Source of the DNA: Rhizobium tropici CIAT 899
GTDB lineage: Bacteria; Pseudomonadota; Alphaproteobacteria; Rhizobiales; Rhizobiaceae
Assembly: GCF_000330885.1 (NCBI RefSeq)
Contig: NC_020059.1
Span: 2,221,001 to 2,285,000, forward strand
Length of the DNA stretch: 64,000 nt
Direction: 5' to 3'
In this document: positions 51,858-63,743 of the stretch, piece after piece
How positions within the stretch are numbered: position 1 is the first letter of the stretch
Layout: every line of letters starts with the position of its first letter
The notes under the pieces: generated by a model
Database searches by the model: none
What the model was told of the DNA's origin: nothing
What the model saw: the letters and a program-made list of their open reading frames with translations, nothing else
Program-made: the position numbers and the translations under genes

Positions 51858-53006
51858 TTATTCGGCCCAGTCGATCCAGGGCGGTTTCGGCGTGTCGTAG
51901 CCGGCCGCACCCCGAAGCAATTGCCGGCGGACCGGGCCAAAGCGCAGCAACAGCGGCGCAAGGAAATTTCGCGCCGCAACTGCCAGCGGGTTTTGCATCG
52001 TCACCAATCGTGTCAGGCCATAGGTCTGTTTCAAGACCCGCTTGACGGCAGGAATTCTCAAGGCCGAATACTCCTGTTCGCGGCCTTCCGCAATGAGCCA
52101 CGCAAGCCAGCAGGCATCTTCGATGCCGAGATTCATGCCGCGCGCGCCGGCCGGCGAATGAATATGTGCGGCATCGCCGGCAAGAAAGACATTCCCTTTG
52201 GCCATCGGCTCGATATGCCGGAAATGGATGCGAAACTGCGAGGCCCACGTCCTTTCCGAAACCGCAGCCGGATGCGCGATACGGCTTTCGAAATCCTCCA
52301 GTGTCGAGATGTAGCGAATGATGCCGTCCGAGACAGGTAGGCGGCCGACCATGCCGGGATCGAAGAGCGATATCTCGCCGAAATGCGTATCGACCGGCTC
52401 CGCATAGCGAAAATCGGCAAGATAGAAATAAGCCTCCAGCGCCTCGCCCGGGAAGCCGGCACCGAATGCCTTGCGCACCGCAGAATGGGCGCCATCAGCA
52501 CCGATCAATATGTCCGGCCGCGCTGTTTCCGACGTACCATCAGCTCGGCGCAGCGTGACCTCCGGCTTTTGAAGGTCTGCCATGGCTTCTGCAACCACGG
52601 CCGTCTGCCATTCGGGCGAGATGCCATAGGCTGAAAGCGCCTCCATCAGCAGGCGCTCGGTATTGCCCTGTGGCAGGGCGCAAATAGCGCTGAAGCGGCC
52701 TTTTACCTCTCGCGTATCCAGCTCGATCAGAATTTTCTTATTCGAGCGGACACGAAAGCGTTCGATCGGTTGCGCGGCGGCGACAATGCGCTCCGCAACG
52801 CCAGAGGGAGACAGCAGCGTCAGCGTGCGGGCGTTAACACCCAACGCGCGGCTCTCTTCCTTGGGCGTCGGCCCAGTGCCGTCATCGACAATACGTGGCG
52901 AGAAGCCGCGGCGGGCAAGTTCGAGAGCGGCGGCAAGACCAACAGGCCCGGCCCCAACGATCAGAATGGATCTGGATTTTCCCTGTCCGCCAATCCCCTC
53001 GCCCAT
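51858..53006 (-). CDS. FAD-dependent monooxygenase (UbiH/PHBH type)
   Basis: 382 residues. FAD-binding Rossmann motif ILIVGAGPVGLAAALELARRG near the N-terminus, a DG motif PDILIGADGAHSAVRKAFG, and the second FAD motif NVFLAGDAAHIHSPAGARGMNLGIEDACWLAW, read in pieces. Family members hydroxylate aromatics; the substrate is unknown. Seven bases separate it from the SCO gene upstream. Confidence 0.88.
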   Translation of the reverse strand: MGEGIGGQGKSRSILIVGAGPVGLAAALELARRGFSPRIVDDGTGPTPKEESRALGVNARTLTLLSPSGVAERIVAAAQPIERFRVRSNKKILIELDTREVKGRFSAICALPQGNTERLLMEALSAYGISPEWQTAVVAEAMADLQKPEVTLRRADGTSETARPDILIGADGAHSAVRKAFGAGFPGEALEAYFYLADFRYAEPVDTHFGEISLFDPGMVGRLPVSDGIIRYISTLEDFESRIAHPAAVSERTWASQFRIHFRHIEPMAKGNVFLAGDAAHIHSPAGARGMNLGIEDACWLAWLIAEGREQEYSALRIPAVKRVLKQTYGLTRLVTMQNPLAVAARNFLAPLLLRFGPVRRQLLRGAAGYDTPKPPWIDWAE

Positions 53007-53013
53007 GCAGGTC

Positions 53014-53616
53014 CTATCCCTTCTTGACTAGGTTCTCCAGTTTCTTCACCGCCACGTCCGGGTCCTCCTCATAGGCGATGGTTCCGGCAAAGCGGCCCTG
53101 CGAATCCAGCAGGAAGACGGAAGCGGTGTGATCCATCGTATAGTCGCCATTCGGCTGCTTGTCGTCGACCGGCACCTTCTTGGCATAGACACGGAAGCCT
53201 TTGACCATGTCCATCACCTTGGCTGGATCACCGGAAATGCCGGTAATGCGCTTCGAAACGTTGGAGACATATTGGTCCATGATGGCAGGCGTATCACGTT
53301 CGGGGTCAACGGTCACGAAATAGGCGTTAAGCTTGGTGCCGTCCGGATCGACCTTCTGCAGCCAGGCGTTCAGCTCGAACAGCGTCGTCGGACAGACATC
53401 CGGGCAATGCGTGTAGCCGAAGAAGACGGCAGAGGGCTTGCTGCGAAATGCCTGCTCGCTGATCGGCTGGCCGCTCTGTGAAACGAGCGTGAAGGGGACA
53501 CCATAAGGCCCGGATGCCGCAACCTCCGGCGACTTGCCGCCACCAAAGCTGAACCAGCCCAATAGTCCGGCTACGATCAACACGGCCACCCAAACTGCAA
53601 TCCGCACGCTTCTCAT
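53014..53616 (-). CDS. SCO1/SenC family copper chaperone
   Basis: 200 residues. One N-terminal membrane anchor (about 5-24), then a thioredoxin-like domain with the copper-binding CxxxC in FGYTHCPDVCPTT and a later His in MDHTASVFLLD. It assembles the CuA centre of cytochrome c oxidase on the periplasmic side. It opens the operon with the monooxygenase and prmA. The 450-bp gap upstream holds the cheW promoter region and a hairpin. Confidence 0.92.
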   Translation of the reverse strand: MRSVRIAVWVAVLIVAGLLGWFSFGGGKSPEVAASGPYGVPFTLVSQSGQPISEQAFRSKPSAVFFGYTHCPDVCPTTLFELNAWLQKVDPDGTKLNAYFVTVDPERDTPAIMDQYVSNVSKRITGISGDPAKVMDMVKGFRVYAKKVPVDDKQPNGDYTMDHTASVFLLDSQGRFAGTIAYEEDPDVAVKKLENLVKKG

Positions 53617-54066
53617 GAATACTATTCCTCACCAATACGGACGATCGTACCGAAAGTGTAGTGCGATCGCGCCCTAGCCGATGTAACGGCTCGAAGTGGA
53701 GGACGCAATTCAAGAAGATGTTCAGAGGAGGCCGAAATCGTCGCAGGATAGAAATGAGTATCTTGCACGCACTGATCCACTCGTTTCCTCGCCCTCCTCA
53801 AGCTCGGCAGGACGAAATCTGCATTGATGTTAAATCAATCCTAACCAGTCCGCGCCAACATCTGCTTCAACGGTCGAACTCGCTTTCGGCCACCGCCCGA
53901 AAGCGCGGCGAACCTCTTTATCCCAGAAGGGCATGACGCCCGCCGGAAGCAAGGCTTCTTTGTCGCCAAAGCACCGGATGCTGATGCTGCCCAAGCCGCT
54001 CCAGCCGATCTCTCTTTTCAATCGCGAGCGTCGCTTGCGGCGATGCCAAACGGGAAGTTCTCGAAC
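53617..54066. other. Gene-free interval upstream of cheW
   Basis: 450 bases between the divergent SCO and cheW genes. A perfect stem CGCTTTCGG / CCGAAAGCG (53881-53905, seven-base loop) stands out. I see no convincing small gene; the two antisense frames across it are shadows. Confidence 0.5.
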
Positions 54067-54531
54067 ATGACGAACGCCATCAAGCAATCGGGCGCCTATC
54101 TGGAAATCGTCTCCTTTCATCTTGGCGACCAGGAGTTCTGCATCGACATCATGGCCATCCGCGAAATCCGCGGCTGGGCGCCGGTGACGCCGATGCCGCA
54201 TACACCGCCCTACGTGCTCGGCCTCATCAACCTGCGCGGTGCGGTGATCCCGGTCATCGATATGGCCTGCCGCCTCGGCATGAAGATGACGGAACCTTCG
54301 GAGCGCTCCGCAATCATCGTTACTGATATTGCGGGCAAGCTCGTCGGTCTCCTGGTAGAGCAGGTATCCGACATGATGACCATCAAGAGCGAAGATCTGC
54401 AGCCGGCTCCGGAAATCATCCCCGAAGGGCAGCGCGCCTTCTGCCGCGGCATTGTGGCGCTGGAAAAGACCATGGTCTGCTTCCTCAACCTCGATACGGT
54501 CATTGCGGATCAGTTGGCGCAGGCAGCCTAA
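54067..54531 (+). CDS. cheW: CheW chemotaxis coupling protein (orphan)
   Basis: 154 residues. FHLGDQEFCIDIMAIREIRGW, VLGLINLRGAVIPVIDMACRLGM and LVGLLVEQVSDMMTI are CheW signatures; the protein links chemoreceptors to CheA. No cheA, receptor or other che gene is near, so it serves arrays encoded elsewhere. ATG 54067 (MTNAIKQSG) is preferred over 54043. A strong terminator follows. Confidence 0.93.
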   Translation: MTNAIKQSGAYLEIVSFHLGDQEFCIDIMAIREIRGWAPVTPMPHTPPYVLGLINLRGAVIPVIDMACRLGMKMTEPSERSAIIVTDIAGKLVGLLVEQVSDMMTIKSEDLQPAPEIIPEGQRAFCRGIVALEKTMVCFLNLDTVIADQLAQAA

Positions 54532-54556
54532 TTTCAATAGTCGGCTCACAAAAGCA

Positions 54557-54594
54557 GATCGCCCTGGAGCCGAACTCCAGGGCGATCGTTTTTG
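54557..54594 (+). terminator. Rho-independent terminator of cheW
   Basis: Perfect 13-bp stem GATCGCCCTGGAG / CTCCAGGGCGATC with a five-base loop, then GTTTTTG. Confidence 0.9.
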
Positions 54595-54796
54595 TATAAC
54601 CGGTTTTGGCAGGGGTGTAGCCAAGGACGCGGTGTTGCAGGCCGTGAACAGAGGCGAGAGTCGCCTTCCCGTTCGCTTCTGAAATTGCATCAAAAAGGTG
54701 CAAACCGAAAGCAACCAGAAGGAATTCGACAACCCAAGAGTATGACTTTTTTTGGTATTATCTTTCTACGAGCTATTTTCCGGTATCAGGATACCA

Positions 54797-55291
54797 TTAT
54801 TTCGGCTTGCCGTTTTTCCATGTAACCTGTTGGCCGAACAAGGGGATCGTCGAAATGGCCATCTTGGCTGAGCCATCCGTCAACTGCCGCGAATGGATAA
54901 GATAGACGAGCGTGTCATTCTTCTTGTCGTAAATGCGGGTGACGACCAGCTTCTTCCAGATGAGCGACAGACCGGCGCGAAATACCTCCTCGCCGCTCTG
55001 GGACAGGTTGATATCGCCGATCTCGATCGGACCGGTCTGACGGCAGGCGATGGAATTGTTGGAAGGATCTTCGAACCAATTGCCCTTGCGCAGCCGGTCG
55101 ATCACGCTGCGGTCGAAATAGGTCACGTGGCAAGTGATGCCCGAGACTTCAGGGTCCGGCACGGCATCGACCAGAATATCATTGCCCGTCCAGTCCACGC
55201 CCACCTTGCCGACAATTTCGGCGGAAGCGGAAACGGGCGCCAGAGCCAGAAAAGACGCGGCAATGGCGGCAGAAAGTTTGGGTGAACGCAT
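54797..55291 (-). CDS. CreA family periplasmic protein
   Basis: 164 residues with a signal peptide (about 1-24, ending ASAE). EIVGKVGVDWTGNDILVDAVPDPEVSGITCHVTYF and NSIACRQTGPI, in pieces, match CreA, conserved periplasmic proteins of unknown function. Two cysteines remain after cleavage, which may form a disulfide. A small GGTATC/GATACC hairpin overlaps its 3' end. Confidence 0.9.
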   Translation of the reverse strand: MRSPKLSAAIAASFLALAPVSASAEIVGKVGVDWTGNDILVDAVPDPEVSGITCHVTYFDRSVIDRLRKGNWFEDPSNNSIACRQTGPIEIGDINLSQSGEEVFRAGLSLIWKKLVVTRIYDKKNDTLVYLIHSRQLTDGSAKMAISTIPLFGQQVTWKNGKPK

Positions 55292-55476
55292 CGATCATCC
55301 TCCAACAACAGCCGCCAAGAGCAAGAGCGGCACGGCTAAGGTAAGATGGTTCATGATCGTTGCAAGATGAAGGAGGCATCTCCGAATGGGCGCACTTCGC
55401 CAGTAATAGGCCCAGGTCGCCAGGAGGGACGCCGTCAAAGCAACGGCGTCCGGAAAACGCAGGATAACGCATCATT

Positions 55477-55920
55477 TCACTTCTGACTGATGGCCACCGT
55501 GCCGGTTTCCAGCAGCGATTTAAGGTTGGACAAGATCTTCGGCCACCCACCGGAAACGGCTTCGATCAGCTTCGAGTCCTCGACCTCGATTGTATGGGTA
55601 ACCGTGAGCTTGACGACACCGTCCGCCGGCTCCAGTTCCATCACGCAGCGCGACCAACCTTCAGCCTTCAGGTCAGGGCGCCACTCGTTGCGCCATTTGA
55701 TGGCAAGCCGCCGTGGCGGTTCCAATTCCGCTATCTCTCCCGTGTCGGCAACACGGCCATCCGGAAAGAGCATTTTCCACGGCGATCCAACCTTCCACTC
55801 GGTCTCGTGGATCATGTCGAACCAGTACTGCTTGACGAATTCGGGCGTGGTCAGCGCCGACCAGAGCTTTTCCTGGGTGGTGCGGATAAAGGTGACGTAG
55901 ACAAATTTGCTTCCAGTCAT
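55477..55920 (-). CDS. SRPBCC (AHSA1-like) domain protein
   Basis: 147 residues from ATG 55920 with GAGGAG upstream. FVYVTFIRTTQEKLWSALTTPEFVKQYWF and LTVTHTIEVEDSKLIEAVSGGWPKILSNLKSLLETG, in pieces, are the START-like AHSA1 fold that binds hydrophobic ligands. Downstream of the ArsR gene in one operon, 38 bp apart, a very common pairing whose function is unknown. Confidence 0.9.
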   Translation of the reverse strand: MTGSKFVYVTFIRTTQEKLWSALTTPEFVKQYWFDMIHETEWKVGSPWKMLFPDGRVADTGEIAELEPPRRLAIKWRNEWRPDLKAEGWSRCVMELEPADGVVKLTVTHTIEVEDSKLIEAVSGGWPKILSNLKSLLETGTVAISQK

Positions 55921-55958
55921 GCCATTTCTCCTCGTTTTTAATTCCGTTGTTCTTGAGC

Positions 55959-56282
55959 TCACTGCCCGCCCTCGCCTTCCAGCACCTTTTTCAAGGCCGA
56001 AAGCGTATTCAGATGCCGCTGTTCGAACTTGTTGATCCAGCGTTCGGCGATGCCGTTGATCGGGACCGCGTTGATGAAATGTAGCTTCTCTCGCCCATGC
56101 TTCTCCGAGGAGATCAGATTGGCCTCCTCCAGAATGGCAAGATGCTTGGCGACTGCCTGGCGGCTCATGTCCAAATCCTCGCAGAGGGCGCTCAGGGTCT
56201 GCCCGTTCCGCTCATGAAGCCTGTCGAGCAATTGCCGCCGGCTGGCATCCGCCAACGCCTTGAAGACTGCATCATCATCCAC
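55959..56282 (-). CDS. ArsR family winged-helix regulator
   Basis: 107 residues. FKALADASRRQLLDRLHERNGQTLSALCEDLDMSRQAVAKHLAILEEANLI, in pieces, is the ArsR helix-turn-helix; no metal-binding cysteine pair is present, so the signal is not a classic metal. The start appears to be GTG 56282 with no ribosome site, so the message may be near-leaderless. The operator pair at 56289-56337 begins six bases upstream, consistent with autorepression together with the SRPBCC gene. Confidence 0.88.
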   Translation of the reverse strand: MDDDAVFKALADASRRQLLDRLHERNGQTLSALCEDLDMSRQAVAKHLAILEEANLISSEKHGREKLHFINAVPINGIAERWINKFEQRHLNTLSALKKVLEGEGGQ

Positions 56283-56288
56283 GGATAC

Positions 56289-56337
56289 GAAACCATTTGG
56301 TTGCCTTTTACGATCTTACAAGCAACCAAATGGTTGC
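56289..56337. promoter_or_regulatory. Twin operators upstream of arsR-SRPBCC
   Basis: GAAACCA-TT-TGGTTGC (56289-56304) and GCAACCA-AA-TGGTTGC (56322-56337), the second with perfect 7-bp arms and the first with one mismatch. Centres are 33 bp apart, three helix turns, so two dimers would sit on one face. Confidence 0.72.
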
Positions 56338-56548
56338 CTGTCAAGTGATATGCAGACGAGGCAATCGCATTGCGCCTCAAAGACACGGCAATCGAAGGAT
56401 TTATCCAGGAACGATTGACAACCTTCGCGCCACGTCGGATCATCCGCCCATGATCGCAAAGCGGACCACAGTAATGCACCTTCACACCATCTCTCCCTTT
56501 GCAGGGCGAGTGGAAGCTGTGTTGCGCTGAGCTGACCGCGATCCATCT

Positions 56549-56611
56549 CAACCCTGCCGAGGCGAGCAGGGTTGAAGCCTCCTTGCTCTCCTCATCAATA
56601 TCAAGGAGAGC
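56549..56611 (+). promoter_or_regulatory. Tandem hairpins in 5' region; second sequesters the Shine-Dalgarno
   Basis: First hairpin CAACCCTGC / GCAGGGTTG (56549-56574, eight-base loop). Second GCTCTCCT / AGGAGAGC (56585-56611, eleven-base loop); its 3' arm is the ribosome-binding site of the GNAT gene at 56614. Opening would be needed for translation. Confidence 0.55.
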
Positions 56612-56613
56612 CC

Positions 56614-57150
56614 ATGTCTTTCGAAGAGCAAGAACGCGCCAAACGACGATCAGACAAGATCGGCGCTATCGAGATTCGTGCCTCGCACCCATCCGACGCG
56701 GAAGGAATTGCGGCCATGGCCAATCTACCCGGCTTTCGCGCCGGCACGCTTCGCCTGCCCTTTCAAAGCGTCGAGGAAACACGGCAATGGCTGGAGAAAT
56801 CATCGCCCAACTCGACCGGCCTTGTCGCCGTGCTTGAGGGGCGGATTGTGGGCAATGCCGGCCTGAACCGCCTTGCGGGTCGCCGGATCCACAGCGGTAG
56901 TATTGGTATGGGCGTGCATGACGATTTTACGGGCTGCGGCATCGGCTCCGCACTGTTGGCCGCTATCGTCGATACCGCGGACAACTGGCTGGCGATCAAA
57001 CGGCTGGAACTAACCGTCTATGTCGACAACGCGCCAGCGATCAAGCTCTACCAAAAATTCGGATTCGAGACCGAAGGCCGGCTGCGTGCCTTCGGTTTCC
57101 GCAATGGCGAATATGTGGATGCGTTCGCGATGGCGCGGCTGAGATTGTGA
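56614..57150 (+). CDS. GNAT family N-acetyltransferase
   Basis: 178 residues from ATG 56614, AGGAGAG just upstream. GAIEIRASHPSDAEGIAAMA, MGVHDDFTGCGIGSALLAAIVDTADNW with the acetyl-CoA loop, and LTVYVDNAPAIKLYQKFGFETEGRLRAFGFRNGEYVDAFAMARL, in pieces, fit the YhhY-like group. The substrate is unknown. Its ribosome site is buried in a hairpin, so translation may be conditional. Confidence 0.88.
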   Translation: MSFEEQERAKRRSDKIGAIEIRASHPSDAEGIAAMANLPGFRAGTLRLPFQSVEETRQWLEKSSPNSTGLVAVLEGRIVGNAGLNRLAGRRIHSGSIGMGVHDDFTGCGIGSALLAAIVDTADNWLAIKRLELTVYVDNAPAIKLYQKFGFETEGRLRAFGFRNGEYVDAFAMARLRL

Positions 57151-57192
57151 GCAATCACGCGGTGGCGGATGTGATTCCGCCGCCGCTCATCA

Positions 57193-59686
<2,494 letters not shown>

Positions 59687-60427
59687 ATGAAGTATCGTCT
59701 TGCCGTTCTCTCCATTTCTCTCATCGGTGCAGTCTTGATCATGAGCTCGTTCGTCAGCCGCTCTGCGTTGGGGCTGGTCGTTAGAGCTTGTGAGATCAAC
59801 TCCACCCTGACCGGATCGCCATATCCGTGCCTCAAAATAGTGGAGTCGCCGGATCCGCTGTCGTCCTACGTTGTCCTTCGCGAACCGGCTGACAAAGAAC
59901 GAACCATTCTTGCGCCCCTCGCCGACGTCCCCGGTATCGAGGACCCTCGCCTTCTGACCGCAGGAGCGCCGAACTACTTTGAGGAAGCGTGGAAAGAGTT
60001 ATCGGCAATCGATCCGCGTGCAACGAAGGCTTCGAGGCAGAATTTTGCTCTGGCGATAAACGCCGCCAGCTGGCGCACGCAAGATCGGCTTCACATTCAT
60101 ATGGGATGCGAGACACCTCGCTTCAGGGCGCTATTGAAGGCTCATGTGACGGAGATTGAAAGCGGCCGGTTTACCGACCTGAAGACCCGAGCTGGCTGGT
60201 GGGCAAGTTTCCACACGGCCGATGACCTCTCGAATTTGAACCCGCTGCAGCTCGTCGCGGACGGCATCGATGGCGCCCGTTCAAATATGGAAAACGTGGT
60301 GGTCGGCGTCTTTGGCGCCGTATTGCCTGACGGGCAGCATGGTTTCTATGTTCTGGCGAGAATAAACAAGGCACACAAATCCCGCGGGTCCGCGGAGGAT
60401 ATGATCGATCCTAAGTGCGGGCTCTGA
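59687..60427 (+). CDS. cdh: CDP-diacylglycerol pyrophosphatase
   Basis: 246 residues. A signal/anchor helix (about 5-29) is followed by a HIT-like fold with the Cdh motif NAASWRTQDRLHIHMGC, whose His-x-His is the catalytic centre. It cleaves CDP-diacylglycerol to phosphatidate and CMP at the periplasmic face. Match to the family rests on this motif and the length (about 250 residues). It stands between ligA and a transferase without operon partners. Confidence 0.85.
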   Translation: MKYRLAVLSISLIGAVLIMSSFVSRSALGLVVRACEINSTLTGSPYPCLKIVESPDPLSSYVVLREPADKERTILAPLADVPGIEDPRLLTAGAPNYFEEAWKELSAIDPRATKASRQNFALAINAASWRTQDRLHIHMGCETPRFRALLKAHVTEIESGRFTDLKTRAGWWASFHTADDLSNLNPLQLVADGIDGARSNMENVVVGVFGAVLPDGQHGFYVLARINKAHKSRGSAEDMIDPKCGL

Positions 60428-60448
60428 TGCATGTCGCGCAGACGCGGA

Positions 60449-61081
60449 TCAAGACCAGCGCTCGCAAAAGGCTTCTATGTCGCTTGATTGAAAATCAGCA
60501 AGCCGCTCGATGATTGTTTCAAACGGCCAATCCCACCAGGCAATGGACGCAAGCCTCTCTGCAATGCTTCGCGTGAAGCGCTCTCGAATGAATTTCGCGG
60601 GAATACCGCCGACGATCGTATATGGTTGGACATCTTTGGTGACGACAGCGCCTGCTGCAAGCACTGCACCGTCTCCAACCTTTACGCCCGGCAGAACGAT
60701 CACGCCGTGACCAATCCAGACATCGTTGCCGATGACAGCGCGGTCTTCCTTCCGCCGATCGAAAAACGCATGATCCCGCACGGCGTCCGCCGAGTAATAT
60801 TCCGGGCAATAGGTGAAACGATGCATGGAGGGGCGGTCCATCGGGTGATTAGGAGCGCCAATTCTGACCTCTGCCGCAATGGCGCAAAACTTTCCAATCG
60901 TTGCGTCGCCCACGATGCAGCGGGGGCCCAGATAGGAGAAATCCCCGAGTTCGGCCACGTGTAGAGATGTGTCTTCCAAAATCTCGCAGCATCTGCCGAT
61001 GCGCGAATCTCTTATCTTCGCCGTCGGGTGGATAACGGTTTCCGCGATTTTGGGGCGATTTGGCTGTGCGGTCGAGTGCAT
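60449..61081 (-). CDS. Hexapeptide-repeat acetyltransferase (phosphonate-associated DapH/CatB-like)
   Basis: 210 residues. Left-handed beta-helix repeats: [40 protein letters not shown], then [23 protein letters not shown] and [36 protein letters not shown], in pieces. The NHPMDR-type motif and 210-residue length match the transferase family often found with phn phosphonate genes; none is near. The acceptor is unknown, so chloramphenicol resistance should not be inferred. Confidence 0.85.
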   Translation of the reverse strand: MHSTAQPNRPKIAETVIHPTAKIRDSRIGRCCEILEDTSLHVAELGDFSYLGPRCIVGDATIGKFCAIAAEVRIGAPNHPMDRPSMHRFTYCPEYYSADAVRDHAFFDRRKEDRAVIGNDVWIGHGVIVLPGVKVGDGAVLAAGAVVTKDVQPYTIVGGIPAKFIRERFTRSIAERLASIAWWDWPFETIIERLADFQSSDIEAFCERWS

Positions 61082-61211
61082 TGACGGTCTCCGGATTCTA
61101 GCCTGCCTAACCGGGGACGATGAAGGATATGTGACGCAGGACTGCCGAAAGACCGAGCGAGATGTCAGCGGCAGGGCGTCGCCGATATCTGCTCCATGGA
61201 CAGTCGTGAGA

Positions 61212-62885
61212 TCAGCCGTTGCCGGCCAGCAAGCGTTTGGCGGCCGCTCTCGCCTCTTCGGTCACAGAAGCGCCGGCAAGCATGCGGGCGATTTCCTCGG
61301 TGCGATCCTTCGGCTCCATGGTAGCGACGCGCGTGGAAATTTTTTCCGAACCGTCCGCGACCGGCCCCTTGGAGATCAGGAGATGCGTTGCGGCGCGAGC
61401 GGCGACCTGCGGTGCATGGGTGACCGACAGCACCTGTACGCGATCGGACAGGCGCTTCAGCCTCTGGCCAATCGCATCGGCGACGGCGCCACCGACACCC
61501 GTGTCGATTTCGTCGAATACGAGGGTCGGCGCCGAGCCGCGATCGGCGAGCGCAACCTTCAATGCCAGGAGAAAGCGCGACAGCTCGCCTCCGGAAGCGA
61601 CCTTGGTGATCGGGCCTGGACGCGTACCGGGGTTGGTCTGAACGTGGAATTCGACGACATCGATACCATCGGCCGTTCCGGCTTCGGGATCGCTTGATAT
61701 CTCCACCATGAAACGCGCACGCTCGAGCTTCAGGGCTGGCAATTCGGCCATGACGGCCGCTGCAAGCGCCTCGCCTGCGTGGCGGCGCTTCTCCGACAGG
61801 CTGCGCGCTGCAACGTCATAATCCGCCTTGGCGGCGGAAAGCTCGGCAGCAAGACGCGCTAGCCGCTCTTCGCCGGCATCGAGATCGGCGAGATCCGAAA
61901 TCATGCGTGCGGCCAGGGCCGGCAATTCCGTTACCGGCACGGAGTATTTACGCGAGGCGCCCCGCAACGCGAAGAGACGCTCTTCGACCCGCTCTAGTTC
62001 GCGCGGATCGTATTCCGTCTTGCGCAGCGCGGCTTCAACCTCCATCTGCGCGTTGGAAAGCTGATCGAGAGCAGCGTCCAGCAATGCGACGGTATCTTCC
62101 AGAAGGCCAGGTGCCTCATGACTCTTGCGCTCCAGCCGGCGCACCAGCGAGGCGATATGCGGCACGGGCGATGCGTTGCCATTGAGGAATTCGGACGCCT
62201 CGGCGATATCGCCGGCAATGCGTTCGGCCTTCATCATCCGCGAGCGCGTTTCGGCAAGCTCGTCCTCCTCGCCATCTTGCGGCGAGAGCTTCCCCAGTTC
62301 CTCGACAGAGGCGCGAAGATAGTCGGCCTCGCGGGCAGCCCGCTCCACCTGCTCTCTGTGCTTCCTTAACGTGCGATCGGTATCGCGCCAGATCTTGTAA
62401 AGCCTGCCGACTTCCTGTGCCTCATCAGCGAGGCCAGCGAAAGCATCGAGCAAGATGCGATGCGCATCCGTATCGACGAGCGCACGGTCATCGTGCTGAC
62501 CATGAATTTCGACAAGGAGTTGCCCGATCTGGCGCATGAGCTGAACGCTGAGCGCCTGATCGTTGACAAAGGCTTTGGTGCGGCCATCGGCGGACTGAAC
62601 GCGGCGGAAAATCAAATCGCCGTCATCATCGATGCCGTTTTCGCGCAGGAGCTTGCGGGCCGGATGCTGCGTGCCGACATCGAACACAGCGGTCACCTGA
62701 CCGCGCTCCTCGCCATGGCGCACCAGCCCGCCATCGCCGCGCCCGCCCAGGGCCAGCGACAGGCTGTCAAGCAGGATGGATTTGCCCGCACCCGTCTCGC
62801 CGGTCAAAACCGAAAGCCCGGACTCGAAGGCAAGATCCAGCCGCTCGATCAAAACGATATCGCGGATCGAAAGCTGGATCAGCAT
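61212..62885 (-). CDS. recN: DNA repair protein RecN
   Basis: 557 residues, SMC-like. Walker [13 protein letters not shown] (29-40), long coiled-coil centre (about 155-360), signature [15 protein letters not shown], Walker [14 protein letters not shown] and the switch [11 protein letters not shown]. It acts early at double-strand breaks. It follows bamD on the same strand, 12 bp apart, as in other rhizobia. Confidence 0.95.
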   Translation of the reverse strand: MLIQLSIRDIVLIERLDLAFESGLSVLTGETGAGKSILLDSLSLALGGRGDGGLVRHGEERGQVTAVFDVGTQHPARKLLRENGIDDDGDLIFRRVQSADGRTKAFVNDQALSVQLMRQIGQLLVEIHGQHDDRALVDTDAHRILLDAFAGLADEAQEVGRLYKIWRDTDRTLRKHREQVERAAREADYLRASVEELGKLSPQDGEEDELAETRSRMMKAERIAGDIAEASEFLNGNASPVPHIASLVRRLERKSHEAPGLLEDTVALLDAALDQLSNAQMEVEAALRKTEYDPRELERVEERLFALRGASRKYSVPVTELPALAARMISDLADLDAGEERLARLAAELSAAKADYDVAARSLSEKRRHAGEALAAAVMAELPALKLERARFMVEISSDPEAGTADGIDVVEFHVQTNPGTRPGPITKVASGGELSRFLLALKVALADRGSAPTLVFDEIDTGVGGAVADAIGQRLKRLSDRVQVLSVTHAPQVAARAATHLLISKGPVADGSEKISTRVATMEPKDRTEEIARMLAGASVTEEARAAAKRLLAGNG

Positions 62886-62897
62886 CTGCGCTCAATC

Positions 62898-63743
62898 TCA
62901 CGTCCCAAGAAGAAGTTTCTTGCCCGCCCTGGAAATCCACGAGCCCGAATTTTCACTCGGCTCGACGCCGCCCTTCTGCAGCAGCTGATAGGAATCCTTA
63001 TACCAGCGGCTGTCCGGATAGTTGTGACCGAGAACCGCGGCGGCTGTCTGGGCTTCGGGAACAATACCCATTGCATAATAGGCTTCGACGAGTCGCGCCA
63101 GCGCTTCTTCGATCTGGTTCGTCGTCGGATACTGCTCCACCACTACACGGAAGCGGGAAATAGCAGCCAGATAATCCTTGCGCTCCAGATAATAACGGCC
63201 GACCTGCATTTCCTTGCCGGCAAGCTGATCCTTGGCAAAGCGGATCTTTTCCTGAGCGTCGCTGACATATTGCGACTTCGGATAGGTATTGACGAGCTTG
63301 GTCATCGCCTCGATCGTCTGCTGTGCAGCACGCTGGTCCTGCGTCACGTCCACGATCTGCTTGGCATAGGACGAACCGACCAGATATTGCACGTAGTCGG
63401 CATCTTCCGAGCCGGGATATTGCTTGAGATAGGTATTGCCGGTCTGCACCGCATCGTCATACCGGCCTGTGCGGTATTTCACGAAGGTGCTCATCACCAA
63501 TGCCTTGCGCGCCCATTCGGAGAAAGGCTGCTGCTGATTGATGGCATCGAACTTCTTGCCGGCCTCCGTCATGTTGCCAGCTTTGATGTTGGCAAGGCCC
63601 TGATTGTAGAGCATCTCCGGCGGATCGGTCTCGACACCAAGCTTGGTGATGTCGATATCCTTCTTCGTATTACACCCTGTCACCACCGCACCGGTACCGG
63701 CCAGAAGGAACGATACGAGCAAAGCCCGTGCTGTGATATTCAT
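62898..63743 (-). CDS. bamD: Outer membrane assembly lipoprotein BamD
   Basis: 281 residues from ATG 63743. Lipoprotein signal ending VVTGC with lipidated Cys24, followed by tetratricopeptide repeats (LYNQGLANIKAGNMTEAGKKF; VMSTFVKYRTGRYDDAVQTGNTYLKQYP; ARLVEAYYAMGIVPEAQ, in pieces). It is an essential part of the BAM complex inserting beta-barrels. ATG 63767, eight codons upstream, is less likely. The 63768-64000 stretch upstream has no gene; an imperfect TCTGCCT/AGGCAGA dyad lies near its end. Confidence 0.94.
   Translation of the reverse strand: MNITARALLVSFLLAGTGAVVTGCNTKKDIDITKLGVETDPPEMLYNQGLANIKAGNMTEAGKKFDAINQQQPFSEWARKALVMSTFVKYRTGRYDDAVQTGNTYLKQYPGSEDADYVQYLVGSSYAKQIVDVTQDQRAAQQTIEAMTKLVNTYPKSQYVSDAQEKIRFAKDQLAGKEMQVGRYYLERKDYLAAISRFRVVVEQYPTTNQIEEALARLVEAYYAMGIVPEAQTAAAVLGHNYPDSRWYKDSYQLLQKGGVEPSENSGSWISRAGKKLLLGT

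Noticed and set aside
53830..54732. 300-codon minus-strand frame across cheW
   Set aside because: Covers cheW and its terminator, which are well supported on the other strand; no motif.
60449..61081. Chloramphenicol acetyltransferase reading of the hexapeptide transferase
   Set aside because: The NHPMDR-type motif and length fit the phosphonate-associated hexapeptide family better, and hexapeptide folds alone do not indicate drug resistance.
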